Origin: Trichoderma breve
Taxonomy: Eukaryota > Ascomycota > Sordariomycetes > Hypocreales > Hypocreaceae
NCBI RefSeq assembly: GCF_028502605.1
Contig: NC_079237.1
Location: forward strand, 310,001 to 374,000
Length of the DNA stretch: 64,000 nucleotides
Reading direction: 5' to 3'
The notes below the pieces were generated by a model, which saw nothing but the letters and a program-made list of their open reading frames with translations, made no database searches and was not told where the DNA came from. Shown here in pieces: positions 37,799 through 48,920 of the stretch; position 1 is the stretch's first letter, and each line of letters opens with the position of its first letter. Made by a program: the position numbers and the translations under genes.

Positions 37799-38954
37799 CT
37801 ATAGACGGCCTTTTCGTCCATCTTCTGCGATCTTCAAGACAGGCTTCAGGTTGGTGGCTCGCTCCCAGACGCTAGGCAAGCCCTGCTCCTTGCTCTTCTT
37901 CTCCTCTCGCACAAACCACTCTTCAACAGACTTGATACGATTGGGATGAATCTCATCCAGCAGAGCAAAATCACGCTTGATGACACCGCGGTTTCCAGTG
38001 CGCGTGTACTTCCACATGTTCCAGAACCCGGTAAAGTTGTCTCGCACGTTCATTGTGCTCGGGTCTGAGAGGTCGGCGTTATAGCCAGCAGCAGTCTGCC
38101 CAGAGCCAAAGGGTCCTGATGTCCAGTACGTATCCAAGTCGACGTCAACATACTTTGCAGGCTTGCCGGTGACCTTTGTGAAAGCCTTTGCCATTTCGTG
38201 GTAATCCACAAGCTCAATGGCGACTTCAAGATCCAGACCGTTGGAGCGATACTGGTGATCAAACAGCCAGCGAACGTAGTACTCGCAGTCGTCGAGATCA
38301 ACATGAGCCACGGCGCCTTCTCCAAGAGGCACCTTCCAGGTAACCACTCCGTCTTCGACCACGGGAGACATTGGCGTGCGCATGCCGAGCGCCATTTGGA
38401 TGTAAGGGCCGGTGGTGAAGATTGCGGCACCCATCCGCTTAGCAATCTCGGGGTCCTTGTTTTGCTGGAGGATCCATTCGGCGATGCGGCCCTTTCCATC
38501 ATCTGTCTCACAGGTTAACGTCTCATTCGTTATCACGCAAATCAGCAGACAAATTATTTCACTGACAATGGCCGGTTCTGAACTTGGGATCGAATCCGCT
38601 CTTCTTGTACACGTAATCCAGGTTGCCATACACGAAAAACTTGATGCCTTCTTCCAACGCAAGTTCGTATGACCGGATAGCCCAGAACATCTCAGTCTTC
38701 TCGCCGCTGTTGAACCCGTCAATGTTCACAAAGGCGTACTGGGCACCCCGAAATCCCTTGCGGAGATCGGCCTCGCTCGCAAAGCTACCCTCTTGAGCTT
38801 CAACGTTTCCCAGAGAGAGGAGTAGCTTCGATCTGGCCGAGGTTGCGTCTCTGGTCAGGAATCGCACCGAATAGGCACCATCCTTGACGAGACCGCGGAT
38901 GACGGGAATGCCCTGGGCTCCTGTTCCGCCAACGACAAACACGAGGGGTGCCAT
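37799..38954 (-). CDS. NmrA-like NAD(P)-binding protein
   Basis: Two exons on the minus strand, 38954-38567 and 38502-37799, joined by a 64-nt intron with a GTCAGT donor; 363 aa. The splice choice recreates the family motif RTGHYDGKGRIAEWI, which supports it strongly. The N-terminus carries a Rossmann dinucleotide-binding loop VVGGTGAQGIPVIRGL. Further family features are FLTRDATSARSK and FVYGNLDYVYKKSGF. NmrA-like proteins are atypical short-chain dehydrogenases that usually lack the catalytic Tyr-x-x-x-Lys and act as redox sensors of transcription. No specific target can be stated. It is cytosolic or nuclear, with no membrane segment. Confidence 0.9.
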
Positions 38955-40155
38955 CTTGGAGTGAGGTCGAGTTGTGATGAGTGTTTAGTGTTTGGGGATG
39001 AGATGCACTGCGGGTTTAGTTTCACAGCTGATCGTGTTTCTGGCTTCTTCATCTATTCAGGTGCCGGAGAGCAGGATATTTATATCGGCCATTGCTTCCT
39101 CATTATCTCTTCCATGACCTTCGTTCTTTGATGCCGAGGCGCCAACTGATATCATATTACTGATCATCGTGTCACGCTGTCAGAACGCGCCCTTGAACGC
39201 TCTCTTTCTTAGTATAAAGCGATGGCTTTCCGTGGCTTTGAGTCTATCTCCAGCCGGTGGGATGGCTGTTCAACCGGCATTCCGTAGCGATTCACAAGGA
39301 ACGGGATCCGAGAAGACGGTGCGACTAGGCCCAATTTGGTGTCCATCGCCTCGTTTTCTAGTACGACAGAGACATCTGAGGCGGAGATCAGTAATCAGTA
39401 ATTCGGAGGTATTCGATTACTGATCGCGCAGGGTCACCAATTGCCGTTTTCTTGCGCGGCAAGATCTGCCCTCCCTATTTGTAACAACAGAAGCTTTATC
39501 TCCCGGGACTTATCAAGTAATTACTCCGAATATCCGTTCCAAAGCATCTCATTCACAAAAGTATAAATAAATGGTAGAAATCGCCACGACCTTTCGAGCT
39601 TTGTCAACCGATGGCAAAGATTTTAAATACACTGCATTCATAATCCATAGACGGCGATGACGACGGGTGAATCACCAACTTCGCGATGCGGCGTCAAGCA
39701 GATGAGAATAAGACAGATTGCGAAAGAGATCCGTGCCAGTAAGATCTTAATCTTCTCAGATCTGGCGGATAGAGGTAGATCTAGTAGACGGTCGAGTATA
39801 ATAGATGCACATAGTTGATGTAGCTACAGCGAAAGGTTAAACCTTCTTTACTACCTGGAGGACATCGCTGTTCCACTTGAGAATATGCACTACTGGGGGA
39901 TTTATCCAAGCAACCAAGACTTGGGGGTGTGGATAAGCCGTTCCAGTCTGCCGGTGACACTCTAAGCGTGTGGGAGGGTCTTTGCGTTAAAATAACAAGG
40001 TTATAAGTCGTGGTCAGCATGGATGACCTTCATCACACCACTCACATGAATAGCACATGCTTGTAGATACGAAGGAGGAATCCGATTGGCACAGTAGTTG
40101 CTACTATGACGAGAGAAAATAGGCGTGATAATCATTCATGAGACCGTACTCTATC
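38955..40155. other. Intergenic region
   Basis: This holds the promoter of the NmrA-like gene and the 3' flank of the S28 peptidase. No gene or repeat is supported. Confidence 0.5.
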
Positions 40156-41910
40156 CTACAGCTCCTCCATCGTCTCGTCTTCTTCATTCGGTTGCCGACT
40201 AGAGCTTCCCTTTTCCTCCTCCCACTCCTTCAACCAGGCCTGGACAAACTCAATCTCCGCCTTGTGTGCTTCTGTAACTTGAGGTGGCGGCAGACCTGGG
40301 ACGTGCGTATCCTCAGACAGGCCAAACTCATCCCAGTGGTGCACGCCCCAGTCAATCAGCATAAACGGCTCACTGGTAGTTGACTTTCGGTCGGGAAGGC
40401 CGGTCGCGTGTGGTGTAGCAGATCGCCATGGGTCCTGCAATCCATCTATAATCGCCAGGCGAGGGTAGCTGAAGTTGAAGCCTCCTAGCTTGTTGATGGA
40501 CTCTACATCCGGAGAAGAGGTGATGTTGAAGAGTATTTCGCAGTGCGACGAAGCCGATTTGAGGGTAACGGCTCGAGAAATCATAGGAAGCTGGTCTTTC
40601 GGGGTGCCTGAACCAGTCACAAAATATCCCCATCTGGGAAGATTTCAAGTTAGCAATACGAAAAGGGCGTAAAGATATGACGATACTTACTGTGTGCAAA
40701 CTTGGTAGCTCCAGCTGCGCAGCCATCCAGCTTCAAGGCTAGAATCAGTAGAAATATACTTTGAAGAGAAACATTCCACGACGGATTTGCCTTTGCAGCT
40801 CGAAGATTTGAGATTACGTTTAACGAAATCTCTGACATAACCGATGTAGTTGAGCATGCGGACAGAAAGGACCTCGGCTTGGGATTCAAAGCCTGCTTGG
40901 GCGACGAGATTTTGCACTGTTGGGATGAGGTGAGTCGTGCTGGCAAACAGCTGAGCGTTTGAGGTGATGACTGCGCAGTAAATTCCGAGGGAAGACACGT
41001 CCTCTTCTGGGTCCCAGTTCGTCGACTGCAGCCCACTGAGACCGCGGGAGATGGTAGAAGCAAAGTCATCGTCGTCGAGATCCCCTAGGCCAAACAGGTC
41101 TTTGAAGCTACGCACATTGGTCCTGTCGTCACTGAAGAGAACGGAATCAACGACATGGGTGAGCTTTTGCGTCGTGGGTCCGCAGTCTCCTGGTGCATAT
41201 TGTCGCGCCGCTTCATAATATTGCCATAGATCCTCAACCGCGGCTGTCACACCAGATGATGAGATGGCGCCCCAATAGACATCAGGATAGAGTTTGCGCG
41301 TAAAGGCAGCAAAGGCGCCGGCATAAGAGCCTCCGTATATGATCCACGGAGCTGCAGAAGCTGTCAGATCCAGGTGTTCTAGACCGGGGAACTCAATATG
41401 CTGGGCAAAATAGGCAGTATCGGCTAGAGCCTGCTCCGTTGTGAGAAAGCGCAAGTTCTCATTCGTCAAGTCGGGAACGGGGAAGCTGGTGCCGTAGTAT
41501 CGATGTTCCATAACAAGACCGACGCCTCCCGTTGCCTTTGTCAGAATAGGCACAATGCCATGCTGGAGATACGGCAGTCGCCCATCGCTGTCAAATTCGC
41601 CGGAGTGAAGGACGATGACGGGACCTCCAGGCTTGTAGTTGGACGTGTCGAGCCAGTATCGTAGCGGAAATGAATCACTCGAATGCGGCTCGTATCTCGA
41701 TTCGTTGTGGAAATGGTCGATCGGGACCGACAAGTTGTAGGCCTTGATGTTGGGGTATTTGTCCTCGAGCTGCTTGACCGAGACGCGCTCCTCATGATCG
41801 TGGAGATTTTTGGAGTGCCATGCGAGATTGATGGGCACCAGAGCAGCGGCCTGGCCTGCTGCTATGACGCCGACGGCGCCATATTTGGCGAAGCAATTGA
41901 GCAACACCAT
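40156..41910 (-). CDS. Serine carboxypeptidase S28 family (prolyl carboxypeptidase-like)
   Basis: Two exons on the minus strand, 41910-40691 and 40633-40156, give 565 aa. The nucleophile motif IIYGGSYAGAFAAF places the catalytic Ser at about residue 195. The predicted Asp lies in DGLQDPWR (about 474) and the His in VHHWDE (about 505-506). The EHRYYGTSFP block is typical of S28. A hydrophobic N-terminus at residues 10-25 acts as a signal sequence. The PIDHFHN start of the mature chain is also typical. Members cleave after proline at acidic pH, in the vacuole or outside the cell. There are several N-x-S/T sites. The C-terminus is an acidic tail, longer than usual for the family. Confidence 0.93.
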
Positions 41911-42969
41911 TTTCGGCCGTTATCGCCAAGCTAGAAGCTCCAGCTATGGCAGTAAGACGATGGTTAAGGATACTGTAGAGAATGATTGGCGGTTAGTTGG
42001 AGATGCCAAAGCACATGGTCAATGGGGAGCACGTGAGGGAGGATATGTATGGGCAGTGGTGCTACCAACCATATGTACCTTGAGAGGTTGTTATGTCACC
42101 GGAGATTCGCAGCTCCGGGCTGGACCTTTTGTATCCGGCATCTTGGCGTTGAGCTGCGATAGCGCGATGGCGGGGAAGGTGATCGAGCTCCATTAGTCTG
42201 ATGGAGTCTGGTAGCATCACTATGGGGTGTCAATGAATATGAACCCCGGATCGGTGCGTGAATCCTGGCGCGCCTGGAAATCACCCTACCCGGCACCAAG
42301 CAAGAAAAAAACAAATAGCGAGCAGCAGCGCTGCGAACGCAATAGAAAGATTGCCATTGAGATGACTCGACGCGAATTCCTTTCAGGCTTTCGATTGCCA
42401 ACGGCAACAGATGGTTTATCCTCCCTTGGGGTGAAGTGTTGAATATAGCTTCGGCGGATGTTGATGCCAGACGAGTATGAACAGCATGTGATGGTAAATG
42501 TCTACTACCAGTAATACAGTAATCGTGAGGTTCTCTGAGCTTAATAAGTGTTAAAATGCGACTCGGATGAAACCAAACTTTACTGCCACAAACATTGACG
42601 ATGTACACTGCGGCGCAAACTTGAAGATTAGCCATGATTGTGCAGAATAATAGCATCCGGTCATTCTCAGGTCGGCGGGGAGATCCACGGAAACAGACGG
42701 TACAAAATTGATAAGCTTGACAACTGCTATCTAGCGGGGTATCTATGTCTGATATGCAATGATGAGACACTTTGCCCACCAATCGAGTAATGTGAATCAT
42801 CTACTTATCCCTGCGGACAAAAAAATGTAAAGAAATGCACTCTTCAACAATGTGACGACGAAGCATGTTTTGAATGTTGGATGCGGCCGTCATGTGGAGT
42901 GAATGACTGATTAGGTGTGATTGTTACTTAGTCCGAATTATCCTACACAATGTCATCATCGGATCATCA
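41911..42969. other. Intergenic region
   Basis: Promoter side of the S28 gene, followed by sequence with no gene that I can support. A minus-strand frame at 42096-42800 is long but has no recognisable motif and no coding-like composition. Confidence 0.45.
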
Positions 42970-43068
42970 GGCAGAGTGGCTGAGTGGTCTAAAGCGTTAG
43001 ACTTGAATTAACACGATTCTCGCTATCTAATACCTTCGGGTGCGCAGGTTCGAACCCTGCCTCTGTCG
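42970..43068 (+). tRNA. tRNA-Ser (anticodon UGA), with 17-nt intron
   Basis: The acceptor stem GGCAGAG (42970-42976) pairs with CTCTGTC (43061-43067). The D-arm is GCTGAGTGGTCTAAAGC. The anticodon stem TTAGA (42997-43001) pairs with TCTAA (43026-43030), and the loop holds TGA (43004-43006). A 17-nt intron lies at 43008-43024, directly 3' of position 37, the canonical site. A long variable arm (43031-43043) marks class II, and the T-arm GCAGG-TTCGAAC-CCTGC lies at 43044-43060. The discriminator base is G at 43068. Serine is assigned by the anticodon and the long arm. Confidence 0.92.
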
Positions 43069-43072
43069 TTGC

Positions 43073-43077
43073 TTTTT
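43073..43077 (+). terminator. RNA polymerase III terminator
   Basis: A run of five T residues begins four bases after the tRNA-Ser 3' end, the usual Pol III stop. Confidence 0.7.
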
Positions 43078-43705
43078 GCAATTTTCTCAATCTGATTTTT
43101 GTCTGTTTACAATTCTTTTTGTCCCTCTTCTTCATTTTTGTTCCTTCTGTCTCCATGAGTGAGGCAGGCATCGATTCACAAGTTACGCGTCTATATTATT
43201 GGAATATGTCGGCGCCTGCAAACGTCGTCACTTCATCGGGTGCTCTCAGGTGTATAATGCCCAAACTGCGATTACATTCTGCGTGAGCAGTGCATACGAC
43301 CGCCTCCAGACTAACGGATAACATCGTTTCGATGGCAAATGCATTATGCATTCATATGACGACAGCATCGTCGGTTCCCTTTCTGGTCCTTCTTGGGGAA
43401 CGCCTATTCAGCACCCCAATTATCCTATCCAGCATCCTGCAAAGCATGTAGTACCGAATAGTAGACGATTATAGGTACAGTACACGAAAACTGTAGCTAT
43501 AGTAGTAGAAAATAGTAATGGCAGTAGATGCTTTAAGAATTGGGCATCTACTACCTAATACTTACTTTACCTACCTAGTAGGTAAATGCCCGCAGTAGTA
43601 GATTAACGGCTTTCTTTCACATCGTGTTTCGATGCTCAAACTCCAAGTAGTCGCAAGGGCGCTTAATAGCCACTCCCTTCTTTTGTTGCCCTAGGCCGGA
43701 TCCTG
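43078..43705. other. Intergenic region
   Basis: No gene. Around 43487-43610 the sequence is rich in GTAGTAG words and includes a degenerate copy of the dispersed repeat family (ATAGTAGTAGAAAATAGTAA, 43499-43518) plus imperfect inverted GTAGGTAAATGCCC/GGGCATCTACTACC words. Confidence 0.4.
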
Positions 43706-45210
43706 TTGAATTCCGCCATGCGCAGCGTCAAGAAACTAGCCAATGATCAGGCATCAACGCTCGGTTCCCAACATGGCACGAGATCCAGTGCTTCCTACCA
43801 GGGAACAACAACTGGTGAGATATTTCTCGTCATTTATCACTTCCAAATACCTCCATATCCTCATTTATCACACTATTTCCCTGGCTCCCACTCCAGAGAG
43901 AGACTCACAATTGATACAGGAACGGCGCTAATAAGCACAAGCTGCTAGAGACAGCTACGTCTGCAGCAACACTGGCCCTAGAAAAGGGCAACCGAAGGCC
44001 AACACAACTTCTCGCGAAAATGAAACGACAAGCTCCAAATTTGAGCCGCCCACAAGAGCCAAGCCAGTATTGAATACTAAATCCTCACCGCTGCATTCAT
44101 CTCGGGCAGCTTCTACAAAGACACAAGACTTGACATCTTCTACGTCTGCTGTTGCTTCTAAGCTTGTTCAACCACATAACGAAGCTCCCACAACCCCAGC
44201 CCTCACAATCATCGTCTTCGGCAGTGATGTATGCGGCAAGCTAGGTCTGAGTCTGAAGAAGAAAGCGACTTTCATTGGGCGGGTAAATTTTTTTCTCGAT
44301 CCCCATGGAAAGGGCAAGACCCAGGTCATCCAGATTGCCTGTGGTGGCATGCATGTCGTTGTTTCAAAGGCAGATAACATGTTCATAACACGGGAAGTTG
44401 ACAACGACAAACGCACTCTGAAGAGACACCAAGTGGGATAGTGGACGAGACATAGGATCGGATGATGACGATTACGATGATCTGAACTCTCACGACTACC
44501 CCCGCAGCAGCTTGCGATGATCATGTCCCGCCCAACACCCAATTTACGCGAGTCGCTGCAGGTGATGATTGCAGCTTTGTGCTTACCTACCAACACTGGC
44601 TTGGTGTACGGAAGGGGTTGTTTTCATGTGGGTTCTTGCCCCAACCACGCAGCTCTATTTAGTTGCATGTACTAATTCATGGCCCAGAATTCTCAAGGAG
44701 ATATGCGACTTTGCTTCGACCACACTGGAACACTCGTCAGATCTTAAGACAGGCCAATACTCGTCCCTGGTTTGAAAGGCATCACCCATATTATATACGG
44801 AGCGAATCGCGTTCTCGCCCTTGACAAGTCGAGCACAAGATGTGATCTGGGGTCGCCTTGATGGAGGACAGCTCGGATCCAATTCTCAGCACAGCAACTT
44901 CGAGACGAGTTGCTGGTTCGTCAAGACGACAATGGCCGATTGCACATCTGTCTTCGACCTACTGCAGTTCTGAACCTCGGTCGGATCAACCACATCGCTT
45001 GTGGAGCAGACCGCACAATTTTCATGGATGAGAAAGGACACGGAGATGCCACCCGGTTTGGCTCATCTGGGCAGCTCGGGCTCGGTGAAGATCAACCTGT
45101 TCCTCAAAGACCACACGGAAAGACGATGGATGAGCGCAACTTGGTATGGACAGATGCCGGAAGGCAGTTTTCTGTTGTCGCGCACTTGTTCGTTGACGAG
45201 TCGCTTACGG
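43706..45210 (+). pseudogene. Decayed RCC1 (regulator of chromosome condensation) gene copy
   Basis: Pieces of an RCC1/Pim1-type seven-bladed propeller protein follow one another in the right order but in different frames. The first (44196-44400) includes LTIIVFGSDVCGKLGL and VIQIACGGMHVV. A second (about 44526-44600) reads DDHVPPNTQF and VAAGDDCSFVLTY in another frame. A third (about 44779-44820) reads ITHIIYGANRVLALDKS. A fourth (44910-45204) includes LRPTAVLNLGRINHIACGAD, GSSGQLGLGE and LVWTDAGRQFSVVA. In-frame stops and at least three frame changes separate them. The functional gene is the exchange factor for Ran GTPase and is essential, so an intact copy should exist elsewhere. The N-terminal limit is uncertain. 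Confidence 0.8.
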
Positions 45211-46023
45211 TGTTGCTGCTGTGTTGTGGATCTTCTTGTCCAACAGTTTCTCTCTTCTTCTCTGTGTGTGTTTTATACCAGTTTGACCCACTGGGCAGGT
45301 ATGTCTCTCATAAATTGCCAACGTCAAGCTGTTTTAGCGGCTAACGGAAAAATGGAGTTTTTCTAGATCATCTCCATCGATGGAGAGAGGCTCTCGGTTA
45401 CGGTCGATCGAATCCACCGCGGGATGAATACGACCTGCTTGATTACTGGAGATTACCATCACGTTTGCAAGATTGAGCGATGTCATTGGTGGCCCGCAAC
45501 GCCGGTGGCCAAGCCTCTGGCGTACAGATTACTCGTGTTAGATGCTTACGGGCTTCTAAACGGCATTGACAAGGCGCGTGCTTAATTTCTGTCTGTGCGC
45601 ACTGGGCTCCGTCTTGTGTTATTAGCCGGCTCCTGGCAGTTGATGAATCGCGGCATTCTGGACTGCTTTCGGAACACTAATATCGGCTCTAAGCGGATTC
45701 AACGTCGCACTATCGAATTCTTTGCACGAACTGACAGGGTCTCGCCACGTGATGGAGCCGAGCAGGGGAAATTAGCCCAAGACGTCAGAGATGACATTTC
45801 CCATTGTCATTTAAAACAAAAGGAGCTCCCTGTCAAACGGAGGCAAGCTGAGGCGTTGCTGGGTTGAGATTCCATCCCAAGCCTTATTTGAGCGGCGATA
45901 GGCTGGGCTTCGACGATACGGTCGGCGGGGGCTGATGCTAAGAGGATAGAAACAGCAAGAAACTGATTACTGGAGACGGATTTGGGGCGCGTTGATCGCG
46001 AAGCACTTTGGCGGAGGAGTTCA
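45211..46023. other. Flank of the RCC1 pseudogene and promoter of the PAN-like gene
   Basis: The stretch 45370-45560 has protein-like codon content in one frame (reading MNTTCLITGDYHHVCKIERC) without a recognisable domain, and may be further decayed coding DNA. The right part is the 5' region of the membrane protein gene. Confidence 0.35.
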
Positions 46024-46983
46024 ATGGGGAATCAATCCCAGTACAGCCTTGACGGACGAGGAGGAGATAACGAGGGGCAGCGTAGCCGTTCAACCACCGC
46101 CACGAGAAGCGAAATCGATTCCGAATATTACCGTGACAGCAGAGGCAGAGGCAGAGGCTACTCCAACCGAACAGGCCGGGACCGCACTTCCGTATTCCAG
46201 CCATCCGGACCTACCTTTCTCAGAGATTCCTCGAGAAGTCCTCCTCCACCTCAAACCAGAGATACCAACCTCGACGCATCGAGCACCACCAACATACTCC
46301 AGAAGGCGGGAGAGTTTTACGATTTTCGGTACGATCATGTTGCTCCGCCAGCTCCCATCCCAACCGCCACGATTTGCGGACTAAGACCCCGGATATTTTG
46401 GCTTGTACTGGGAGCTGTTGTGCTGCTTGTGGCGGTTGCAGTAGGGGTTGGTGTTGGCGTTGGACTTGGAGCGCAGAAACACAAGTCAAGTACGCAACCA
46501 AGGTACGTTGAAGCTGGCTGTTTTTCTCAAGTTCACATCATTGGATGTTTGTACTAACAACAATCTCTCTACGACAGCCCTGCAACGACGTCTACCGGGT
46601 TATCACACTCTTCGACTTCGATTCCGACCGCGACCTCGACTTCAAAGACGCCCTCTGCAACCAAGTCTCCCTCGTCTGATGTACTCTCCTGCCCAACTAG
46701 CAACGGCACTCAATTTAATGTCCCCGACTCCCAAAAGACATTTTTACTCATCTGCGGGATAGATTACAGCGGTGCGGATGAGGCCGAAGACTTGACAAGC
46801 GTATATACCGTTGGCATGGAAGATTGCATCACGAGCTGCGCCAACTATCCTGGTTGCACGGGATGTGGCTGGGGTATCCTTCCAGGCGACGGCAGTTTGC
46901 ATCGCTGTTGGCTGAAAGGATCTCTGAAGAAGACACACAAGGAGAAGACAGGTTGGTACTTTGCGACTTTGGAAGGGACATGA
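46024..46983 (+). CDS. Single-pass membrane protein with PAN/Apple-like cysteine-rich ectodomain
   Basis: Two exons, 46024-46502 and 46578-46983, give 294 aa across a 75-nt intron. Residues 1-120 are hydrophilic, rich in Arg, Ser and Gly, with a SSRSPPPPQTRD-type proline stretch. One transmembrane helix lies at about 124-149 (a run of Val, Gly and Leu). Then comes a Ser/Thr/Pro-rich linker suited to O-glycosylation, and a cysteine-rich module from about residue 200 with ICGIDYSG, MEDCITSCANYPGCTGCGWG and HRCWLKG. This matches fungal PAN/Apple-like domains that bind proteins or sugars. The orientation is probably N-in. A role as a surface sensor or wall anchor is inferred. The downstream stop TGA is followed closely by AT-rich flank. 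Confidence 0.75.
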
Positions 46984-47596
46984 TGAATAAAGTTCTTTTT
47001 ATTTGCGATTTTAGCCTGCCATACAATAGAGGAATAATGTTTAATGCTCTTCATGGGAGTGGATTCGTCGTGGCTATGCTGTTTCGCGTCTGTTATACCG
47101 TTTCCTCCCAATAGCCAATGGCTGTATGTAAGTATGTCAGGAGTAAATGCCTAACGAGAGGGTGGGATACTTGTTAACCACTTGCATTATATGGATCTGG
47201 ATCTTGGATAGGCAACACAGGTCTCATTACCTACTCATCTCACATGGATCAAACGACCGACGGCCTCTTATCAAATTCCAATCTTCCATACAAGCTGCCA
47301 TTTACCGCATCAACTATCAACTTGCTTTTAGTTTGGTCACATCACTAAAATTTGCTTCGATACTGCTGGATCATCATCTCACGGAACTTATCAATCGTTC
47401 TTATTATATAACTGAACCCTAAATCTGCAAACGAGCTCTATATCAGAGCTCTATAAGAATGAAATCTTCAACCACGTCCCCTGTTTTAAACCTCTTATCA
47501 GGTCTATTCTCGACATCATCTTCCGGAATCTTCCAAATAATGTCCCTCGTACAATAGTCGACACTAATGACATTTCCCGGCACGTAAAGCAAACTA
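46984..47596. other. Intergenic region between convergent genes
   Basis: 3' flanks of the PAN-like gene (+) and the SnoaL-like gene (-). No gene or repeat was recognised. Confidence 0.5.
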
Positions 47597-48133
47597 TCAC
47601 TGGCTCTTTCCACCATCAGTCGTAGATTTCAAAGGGGCCGGCAATGGAAAGAGTGGGTTGGGGTTTGGTGAATCCCCAGTCACGAATTCAATCACATCCC
47701 AGTGTTCCACAATACAAGTGCCTTGAAATCTCCAAAAGTCGACAAACGCTGCGGTAGTGCCATTTGCCAAAACTCCCATCTCAACACTGATGCCAATGTC
47801 ATTCTGCAAAAACGTGTTCCAGACGTTGAAAGCGGTATCATGGAACCAAGGAACAACAAGAGCAAGGACCTCAGCTTTGCTGGCACCGTGGTATGAATCG
47901 TGGTCCACATATTCAGGATCAGCAAGCAGGTGAATGCCGTATGCTTTGGTGATGTTGCGTTCTGTGAACATGATTTCAACGAACTCGGCGAAAATCTTTT
48001 GCTGCGTCGCAAAGGTAGCAGCTACAGGGGGGCAATATGAAATGGTAGAAGGTGCTGGCTGATTCCCCGTGGGAGCAGCGTGAGTGTTTGTAAAGAGGAG
48101 AGAAAGAGCTCCAAGGATGTACTTTGCAGACAT
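47597..48133 (-). CDS. Secreted SnoaL-like (NTF2-fold) protein
   Basis: An intronless frame of 178 aa from the ATG at 48133. An upstream in-frame extension lacks a better start, and this ATG yields a clean signal peptide: ILGALSLLFTNTHA, cleaved before Ala-Pro. The rest looks like an NTF2/SnoaL-fold domain: a helical FATQQKIFAEFVEIMFTERN start, YIHLLADPEYVDHDSYHGAS-type core with the His-Asp common in the fold, and a C-terminal sheet ending in TCIVEHWDVIEFV. SnoaL-like members are cyclases, hydratases or non-enzymatic. Secretion is unusual for the fold but seen in fungal versions. Function is not assigned. Confidence 0.7.
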   Translation of the reverse strand: MSAKYILGALSLLFTNTHAAPTGNQPAPSTISYCPPVAATFATQQKIFAEFVEIMFTERNITKAYGIHLLADPEYVDHDSYHGASKAEVLALVVPWFHDTAFNVWNTFLQNDIGISVEMGVLANGTTAAFVDFWRFQGTCIVEHWDVIEFVTGDSPNPNPLFPLPAPLKSTTDGGKSQ

Positions 48134-48920
48134 GATGAGAATCGTGTGAAATGATGAGAGTGGTTTGTGTTCTGAAGATGAATGTAAGTTGAATGGTTGA
48201 TATCTCTTCCAAAGTCTCACATCATGATGGCTTATATAGAAAATGAGGCCATCTCTTCTCGTCTCTACTCCTTACGTCTCGATGTTCTCCTGAATGATTG
48301 ATTCCACATCTACCGCCGTGATGCCTTAGAGAGACACTCATTTACCATGATTCTTCGGCGGCATCTATCGTCTCAAAGCTTCAACTCTCGCGCGGCTCTG
48401 GATACCGAGTATTCAGATCGTAATCTCCACACCCTTTTGCAGATCCATGATCAGAGATTCGGCGCGCGCTTGATAACGTGGGAGCCTAGAAAGATGCCAT
48501 AATCACTGATTTTGTGGATCTTTCTAGAAGTTCCGCTTAATAAGGACGCGCTGGTGAGGGTCTTGATGGTCTCCAAGCTCTGGCCCTGGTATGTGGATGC
48601 CAGTCTATCGAATGAAGCAAGACATATTACAAAGTGGAACACACTTGTTACTGGAAATGGAAATACACTGATGCTTCAGACAGGATCGATTACAATTTTG
48701 TGCACTCATACTCACTGGGTAAGGTTCGGTCTTGGTTTAGCTGCTGGTGACTTGTATGCTAAGGGTTCTTATGTGGTATGTATGCTGAGGCATTGACTAT
48801 TTAATAATATCGCTGGATACATGTCTGGCATATGTTTGACAATAACCTGACCATATCTTCATTGAAGCCAAAATATACCCTCAGTCGCACTGGGACCGCT
48901 GAGGTGATGAAGCCGAACAG
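48134..48920. other. Intergenic region
   Basis: Promoter of the SnoaL-like gene at the left and 3' flank of the hydrolase at the right. No gene is supported in between. Confidence 0.5.

Noticed and set aside
42096..42800. 235-codon frame on the minus strand
   Set aside because: No motif, biased amino-acid composition and no start context; likely random open frame in a promoter region.
45982..46023. Upstream extension of the PAN-like protein
   Set aside because: The extra codons start from a non-ATG codon; the ATG at 46024 is the first in frame and gives a sensible N-terminus.
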